Assembly: GCA_035771175.1 (NCBI GenBank)
Contig: CM069599.1
Span: 32,273,562-32,337,561 of the forward strand
Direction of reading: 5' to 3'
Length of the DNA stretch: 64,000 nucleotides
From: Paratinospora sagittata
Lineage: Eukaryota > Streptophyta > Magnoliopsida > Ranunculales > Menispermaceae
The notes beneath the pieces were generated by a model. It ran no database searches. It was not told the origin of the DNA and worked only from the letters and a program-made list of their open reading frames with translations. The position numbers and the translations under genes were made by a program. Below are positions 57,501-64,000 of the stretch, piece by piece. How positions within the stretch are numbered: position 1 is the stretch's first letter; each line of letters starts with the position of its first letter.

Positions 57501-58768
57501 GTCTTGACTCCCTCAATTGAGCCAATTATCTTTCTTTCTTCTTTTTCATTTAATGTTTTTTAGATTCAGAAAATCGGTTCATATCATTAGGTAAGATTGT
57601 TCAGTTCCAAGATGTGATTAAAATGAAGAAATTTTGTATCTTATGAAAGAACAAAAATGGCCTTGAGAGGCAGAACGTAAGTAATTTTAACTTTTTTTTC
57701 TTTGTTTCTATCTTTCAGAATGCAGCCTATCTTGCATCAAAGAAGGGTCTAACCATCACAGATTCAGTTCAAAAGGCATTAAGTAATGCTACTCTTGACA
57801 AACAAGTAACTCAGCAAGTTCATATCCAATCAGATGATACTTCAGTTCTTTCCACATTCAAAAATGTTCCAAACTACAAGAAAATCCTTACCATCAAAGA
57901 GAACATTGGTGGCGCGCCTCAGCAATCGGTCGATGAAATAAAGAAGTTTGCAGATGCTGTTAACCTCCGCCGACCATCAATCATACCCACTTCCGGCGGA
58001 TTCACCACTGCTTTCACTGGAGTTGTCGATAAGATGCATGTCGGAAATGTATCAGTTTATGTATCAGTTCTAAGAAACGAATACACAAATATACCATTCG
58101 ATTTCTTCTCCGATCCTATGATCGAGTTAGCAACATATGTTGCCGGAGTTGGGGTCGATGGAGTAGTGACCGAGTATCCCGCCACCGCCGCCGCATATCT
58201 AAGTAAGTTCATCTTTTCACCTTCTTGCCTATATACTAACAGTCTTAACACATTCTAGCAATAAATTTAAAACCATCTATTTGTTTTCAAAAACTCTGTT
58301 AAATTTAACTTTAAGATTTGCTAAGAAAACAAGAATATAAAAAAAAGTGAACTCTTGAAAACAACTTTTTATAAATTTACCTTTTGAAAAAACAGTTTTT
58401 AAATTTGATACCAAACGGGTATGAATCTCCTTATAATTCTTACCAATGTTACAACAGGAAGCCCATGTTCAAACCTCGACGCACGCAATGTTCCTTACCC
58501 GATATTGCCCGCTGAACCGGGTGGTCTTATCAGCCTGGTTCCACCAGAAGTATTGCCACCAGCTGAAGCGCCTAATCCAGCACTTAAACCAGCAGACGTC
58601 ATCGATCCTCCGCTGCCCGCTGTGGCGGATGCGGAGGCCTTGATGCCACCGGCTGCTGTACCTGCTGGAACTCCAAAGAGTGGTGGTCAGGCATCAAATG
58701 TTGCAAGTGTAGGTTTGTGTTTGTTGGCAATGGTGATGGTGCTAGAACTGTTGTGTTTGGGTGGTTAA
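54580..58768 (+). CDS. SHV3-like / GDPDL protein, GPI-anchored
   Basis: Nine exons, 54580-54679, 54815-55111, 55217-55326, 55541-56042, 56515-56553, 56636-56917, 57033-57169, 57719-58202 and 58458-58768, give 753 residues, the usual family length. Residues 1-17 are a signal peptide ([17 protein letters not shown]). Two tandem glycerophosphodiester phosphodiesterase-like domains follow, from about 40 ([17 protein letters not shown]) and 352 ([20 protein letters not shown]). A Pro/Ala-rich stretch (about 670-730) leads to a hydrophobic end typical of GPI attachment. The canonical HRG of true GDPDs reads ARGG and SNGAS, as expected for GDPDL proteins, whose enzymatic activity is doubtful. Relatives SHV3 and SVL1 are needed for cellulose organisation and root-hair walls. 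A leader exon in array copy 5 splices to an acceptor just before the ATG. Confidence 0.93.
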
Positions 58769-59133
58769 CCATTGATTCATGAGACATGGCATGGCATGGC
58801 TTTGGAATTATTGAAATTGTTTCTTCTTCTTATAAGAATTGGAAAAGTTGCTTGCTGCATATACTCAACCTTTTCTTGAACTACATTTTCTATATCAGAT
58901 GAGTTTGTAATATAATATAGTAGCTTATATTTTTATAATTAGCTTAGACTAATATATAAAATATAGAATGTGATTTGAAGTAGTTTTTGTAGACAGCCAA
59001 TTTTAAGCATTGTTTTCAAAATGAAGGTTCAATTCTTCACTGAGTTTTTCCCATAAGTTATTTGATTAATTTATCTCTTAATTTAAGCATATTTCAACCA
59101 AGTTTTGTAAAAAACGAAATAAAGGGTATAAGG
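58769..59133. other. 3' flank of the GDPDL gene
   Basis: This is the 3' UTR and AT-rich spacer up to the tRNA gene. Nothing else is seen. Confidence 0.5.
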
Positions 59134-59205
59134 GGGGCATTCCGAGAATCGAACTCGGGACCTCTCGCACCCAAAGCGAGAATCATACCACTAGACCAAA
59201 TGCCC
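59134..59205 (-). tRNA. tRNA-Pro (UGG)
   Basis: The reverse complement folds as a full 72-base cloverleaf. The acceptor pair is GGGCATT with AATGCCC, the D arm is GGTCTAGTGGTATGATTC, and the anticodon arm is TCTCGCTTTGGGTGCGAGA with anticodon TGG. The T arm is CCGAGTTCGATTCTCGG. A and B boxes are intact. No intron. Confidence 0.95.
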
Positions 59206-60305
59206 TATCTGTTGAAACTATGTCACAAGTACAATATCATCAATACGTGCAAGAAGAAATTTTGAAAAAACATATAAAAATAAAAATGCAATCTTGGTTT
59301 CTTTGATGGAAGAACAAAAATGAAGGGCAGGCAAAAACCCTAATGCAAGATCTAAACATTGTGATTAAATTCCCAAACAAATAAATAAAAATAGGAAGAA
59401 ATTTTGTAAAGATGGAGGCTCAGATTCTCCTTCTTTCAGACGACAAAATTGCTTTCTTTTTTATCTCTCTCCGCCATGGCTGCAACAACAGTTGCCTCAA
59501 AAGTAAAGGGCTTGTTTTTTTGAAAAAAACAAAAACCTATCTTTGAGACCCTCCGAGTTGCCTCGCCAGGTGAAAAGATAAGAGAGATCAAACCCCATTG
59601 TCTGAAATTTTTAGAAACCCTAGAAAAGATTTCCAAAATTTGATCATCATCACAGCCTCGTGTTTATGTGTGTAAATATATATATATATATATATGTTTG
59701 CATGTATGTTTCAGTTTCACAGGAAAAGAAGAGATAGAAGAAAGAAAGAATGGAAGGGCTGTTGATTTTTCTCAATGGAACCAAAGCTGAGAGCATTGAT
59801 TCCATTGTAAACAGAACAACAGAGAGGATCAACAACCCTTAGAAGCCCTCTCTTGACAGGCCTTTCACTAAAGAATACCACCAAGCAAGCAAGCTTACCT
59901 GAAAAGAACTTACATCTCTTCTTGCTTTATAGGACCTTTCTTCCATTTCTACCCTCTTCTTCTCAGTTTCCTAGGTGAGTTTTTACCCTTTCTAGTCCTA
60001 CTTTTAGTGATATTTTTGCAAAGATAGAAGGGCATTTTGATCATATGGGCTCCCCATATTATAAAAAGGCATTCCCATATTATAAAAAGGCACTTTGAAC
60101 AATTTCATTAACAAAAAAGCTTCATATTAATTGCCAAATGTCCATATTCTAATAGTATAAATAGATAATGAAAAGTAAAAACCATCTTAATCAAAACAAA
60201 ACAAAGCAACTTCATTGATACAAAACATATGTATATACATTATTGAGTTGTACAAGCTGAGATACCCGTTGGAATCTTACTTTGGTTAACAAATTAAAAA
60301 CACTG
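59206..60305. other. Intergenic region
   Basis: It holds a TA microsatellite at about 59677-59695 and short open frames on both strands (59436-59636 and 59650-59835, minus; 59750-59841, plus) that I cannot connect to any family. No supported gene. Confidence 0.4.
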
Positions 60306-60540
60306 TTTATGATTTTTACTTTTTTTTTTTTTTTTTTTGTCAAAGTTTCATTTTATTTTCATAAAATTAAATCTCCAAAAAAAAAGTACATCCTACCAAC
60401 AGTTAAAACAACATACTGAAGACCAATACAAGCATAACGGTAAACGAGTGAAATCCGACAACAAGAAAGTAAAGACCCCCACGACAAAAAATAAAATAAG
60501 CATCAATAGAATAAGAGAGTAGAACTCTTACAAAAAAAAA
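60306..60540 (-). mobile_element. Possible LINE 3' tail
   Basis: A long poly-T run (60321-60339) followed by lower-AT sequence on the plus strand is what a minus-strand LINE 3' end would leave. No reverse transcriptase motif is readable, so this rests on the tail alone. Confidence 0.3.
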
Positions 60541-61009
60541 CCCCTCATTTACATAAGATCCTAACTACTAGCATGGTTAGAAATGGAGAACAGAGGGAGG
60601 AATGCTAGCTTGGTGATGGAGCTCTTGGGATTATCCAAATGGGAGATGAGAAAGGAGAGAGAATCATCAATAAAATACAATATATTCATCAATGAAGAAG
60701 AAGATGAAGAATCATAAGCCATAGAATCATCAATATATTCAAATAATAACAAAGAATGATTCCCAAAACTCCTCCAACTACCACTCCCTAGGATCCAAAA
60801 ATCAAGCTTGAAAACCTTAAGCTTTGTTCTCTTTTACAAAGGAGAAACAGTGTTGTAAACCACAAACGTCAAAACCAGCATCACATCCCCCGTCCCTTCC
60901 TTCCACCAACTAGCACTTAAGAGACCGTAATATCTTTGTTTTTTAGGCTGAAATACTCACGGATACCCGCTTCTACGGAAGAGAGTTCAATTGATTTGAA
61001 TGACTGATC

Positions 61010-63259
61010 TTACATGAACTCTTTACCCTGCTGATGAAGAACCGACCTTAATTCTACTTCGCTTGCGGGGTTGATGAAATAGGATACCTGCCATGGGAAG
61101 ATAAACTTATTAACAACTTAGTAATTAAGCTTGATATTTCAACAAAATGTACGAAAATGTGGATACCCACAATCTCCAAGGCGCTGACTCTGTGAAGAAA
61201 GAATCCATTGTGCAATCCTCTGCGCTAATAGACTTAAAATTAGATTTCCGTATCTAATATAACTTCTGCATTGTTAATGGAAGGAAACATCTTATAATTC
61301 ACCTGGATAATATGGAAGTTCTTACTTTAGAGGAGGCTTTGTAAATTTCCTCAATTGAAGGACCCGGGTTCCCAATATAAGCTATGCCGGCCTTGCGAGT
61401 GTAAAGGTTGGTGCAACCTTGTTTACTCAGGTACGCATTCTGAAGAAACAGAGATATGAAGTTATCCAAACACCCTAACTTTTGATGTTCAATGGAGAAA
61501 TTTCACTTATGATTTCAAAGATTTAGTAGTTTTGCTTGTTATCGTACCACTCCAAGTTTCAGAAAGATGCTGTGTAGAGGCTCAAAGAGTCGTGTTTCCT
61601 TCTCTTCCTCGTGTTCTTCACAAACTAAAAGTGGGTCAAATCCAATAACAATCCGCCTGGCTTGAACCAAAGGAAAAAAAAGGACTTGACTTGATTGTCA
61701 GATAAATGAAAGCTATGGAGATGGAGGGATCAATATAAGGCTTGTTTGGTACAACTTTTACTAAATCACTTGTTCAAAAAGTACTCTTTAAAAAAGCTTA
61801 TCCCAATCAGCATCTCCAAAAAGCAGAAAAATTGTTTTTCTACCACAGCTTGGTCTAAAAGTAGATGTTGCCAAACACCCCTAAAAATTATTTTTGGTCC
61901 AAAAGCAATTTGCAAAAGCTCAAATAGAACAGGTCCATAGTCTAGCAGCCCATGAAGGTCTGAAATAGTCGATGAACCAATTGAATATTCAATAGACATC
62001 AGGAAGAAGTAAAATTTTATATACAACCAAACTTCTAAAATTATTAAAATTATAGTGTCAACAGTGAAATCAAGTTTATCCAATGGTATACATGTAGAAA
62101 ACAAATCGTATTCAATCTTACCACTTATTATCCATATTTTCTAGCATCCTTGTCAGCCAGTGTAACTGATCAGTTCCAGAGCTATTCAACTCCTGCATGA
62201 AAACCTTTAGATTCACTTTCCTTCTTTGGGATTTTTACCAGAACAGAAAACACAGTTATATAATAAAAGATGATTTTAGCTTCTTTTTTTTAGGAAGCGA
62301 AAAATTGTATTATTTTCATGAATAGAAGTACAAAAGAACAAGAATTCTGCTTATAAAAACAGCCTTGGAACTGTTATGATAAGAAATTTCAGCTCTTACG
62401 ATGACTCGAAAATGAAATGCCTGCTAATGACTCATAATGAAAGGTTCTTTTATTTCTCTGACCAAATGACCGACATAGTTTCAAAACAGCAATGTTTCAC
62501 ATTCTCTTCTAGTTGTAGCCTATGTATCCACTGTGAACTATAAAATGGGAATCTAATGTAAATTAGGGTAATCACCGATGGCCTTGCGAAATGTCAGAAA
62601 TACATATTTATAAAAGAGTGCACCTAAACGATTGCCCCTTCTTCCCATACTCTCCTCCTTTTCTTCACCTTCTTGTCCTACTCCTATGGTGATACAAAGG
62701 TGTGATGCAACAACAAACAAGAGGAGAAGATAAGTAGACGTTAAGATGGACGTTGAACGAAATGACACCAATGAATCCAACATAGCTAATAAAATGAGAC
62801 AATTTGACTGTAACAACCAAGCTTAAATTTTCACATTTCAAATATGAATAAAGAGGAGCTTAGTGCCAACTAAATTATGGTATCAATTTCAGTAACAAAT
62901 TTGTACTGTAGATGCGCATAACTACCAGATTTTCAAAATGTTGCGTACTTGTAGTTTGAAATGATAGTCTCGCATCATATATAAAAGAGTTGATCACATG
63001 ATATAACAGTGGAGATTTCTCCTTACGTAACATTCAAGGCATTTGAAGAAAAACCTCACACCGGGCCTGAAGGTGGTTAACTGGGGAAACTATCAATACT
63101 AATTAAGATCCAAGCCAACCAAGTACAAAACAAGAAAAATTGCATACCTGTAATGATCCAGTATCCACAACAATGATGTCCAAGATTTGCCCATACTGTA
63201 ACGAGATCTGCTTCAGAAAATATCGCCTTTTTGGTCCTTGTGAAGCATTAGTATTGTAC
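61010..63259 (-). CDS. PAP-like metallophosphoesterase, 3' part of gene
   Basis: Six minus-strand exons, 63259-63148, 62192-62122, 61656-61548, 61439-61303, 61219-61171 and 61087-61010, join in consistent phase to give 185 C-terminal codons ending GKEFM-stop. The 5' part lies beyond 63340, where a LINE occupies the intron, and probably past the window edge. The order YFLKQISLQYGQILDIIVVD, WLTRMLENMDNKWRIVIGFD, LFEPLHSIFLKLGVNAYLSK, GFFLHRVSALEIVSYF resembles the C-terminal half of purple acid phosphatases (VDT ... WRIVVGHH ... L...GVDLYVNGHDH). The metal-binding His residues of that class are replaced: GFD for GHH and SKQGC for GHDHC. I infer a catalytically altered or dead member. The family call is by pattern only. 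A DNA-element-like stretch lies in the intron at 61740-61890. Confidence 0.6.
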
Positions 63260-63339
63260 CTACAAACATTACCATTACAAATATTGACAAAAACTTAACA
63301 TTTATAACAACATTGTTTCTAAAGAGATCAAATAGTTCT

Positions 63340-64000
63340 TTTTTTTTTTTTAAACAGAAACAAGTACGTATGTATATTAATATGTATAGAAATATTTACA
63401 AGCAGTGATCAATATGATCCAAAACACAGAAAGTGTCCAAAGCACACCCAGAACATACCCAAAAACACACCCAAAACACATCCACACTCCCATTACATTA
63501 AACAAGGACCCCAATTATGATACCAATCAATAATAGAGAATCCATTTGCATGTTTGAAACTTTGGATGGGGCTACCCAACATGCTGCAAGCATCAAAATT
63601 TCCTCCCATACAGCCCTTTTATCGTTAAACTCACCTTGAAATATACGCCTATTCCTTTCCAACCAAATTACCCAACAAGAAGCTAGTATCATGGTCTTAC
63701 CAACTTCCAAAGTCTTCCTCGATTGAATAGACAATCTAGGAGCGGAAATACCATCCTCAAATGAGAGCGGGGGAATGAACAAGCCATCACAAACCGCAAT
63801 TCATCTCTCCCAAATATATCTAATCCATTCATAATCCTTGAAACAAAGATTATGAAACAAAGAATACAACAATGCAGAGACAGAGCTCTATAAGGAAGCC
63901 TCCTCTGCATGACATCTGCGGTATTTAGCTTCCTATGTAAGAGAGTCAACCCAAAGAATTTTACTTTAGATGGTACATGTGCGGAGGATTAGCTAGGGAA
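63340..64000 (-). mobile_element. L1-type LINE, 3' end, continues past window
   Basis: Minus-strand translations include RKLNTADVMQRRLPYRALS (63689-63949) and, after a frameshift, WVIWLERNRRIFQGEF and VWEEILMLAACWV (63498-63782). These are the conserved C-terminal zf-RVT region of plant LINE ORF2. A poly-T at 63341-63352 marks the A-tail. Frameshifts show that it is inactive here. It lies in an intron of the PAP-like gene in the same orientation. Confidence 0.85.

Noticed and set aside
59650..59841. Possible small secreted peptide or microRNA precursor
   Set aside because: No signal peptide cleavage pattern or family motif was clear, and no known microRNA sequence or convincing hairpin was recognised by eye.

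Overview
This is nuclear DNA from a flowering plant, most likely a eudicot. The signs are GT-AG introns, AT-rich spacers, Au-type SINEs, LTR elements, a nuclear copy of plastid DNA, and genes for a chloroplast GAPDH B subunit, a plant homoserine kinase and extensins. The family cannot be fixed from the sequence; a cucurbit is only a guess.

Layout. (1) 1-4030: a temperature-induced lipocalin gene (minus) between two inverted-repeat arms. Behind its promoter lies an Au SINE split by a plastid insert that carries a broken ndhE. (2) 4031-13245: repeat-rich spacer, then a six-exon gene for a conserved plant protein (At5g43822-like) with a long intron in its 5' leader. (3) 13250-33000: an extensin cluster, all minus strand. 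There are two intact genes (22254-24401 and 31241-32902), two full-length pseudogenes (19294-20287 and 26937-28300) and several 3'-end fragments. One fragment is split by a duplicated genomic segment that itself holds a 2.6-kb solo LTR. (4) 35317-37227: a small twin-CX9C (CHCH) protein gene with two SINEs in its intron. (5) 38817-39935: intronless chloroplast homoserine kinase. (6) 41798-44506: nine-exon GAPB. (7) 45269-47532: a solo LTR with a perfect 5-bp target duplication. (8) 48935-54480: a tandem array that repeats a promoter and first non-coding exon five times, the last copy leading into (9) a nine-exon GPI-anchored SHV3-like/GDPDL gene (54580-58768). (10) A tRNA-Pro(UGG), the 3' part of a PAP-like metallophosphoesterase gene, and a LINE at the right edge.

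The genes are ordinary single-copy housekeeping and stress genes mixed with two expanded cell-wall loci: the extensins (Tyr-crosslinked wall glycoproteins) and the GDPDL gene (SHV3-type wall organisation). The unusual content is structural: repeated promoter and first-exon modules, gene clusters growing by unequal exchange at two scales, and paralogous copies that serve as natural empty sites for dating SINE insertions. I found no clearly new biochemical system. The promoter array and the predicted loss of active-site residues in the PAP-like protein are the most worthwhile leads.
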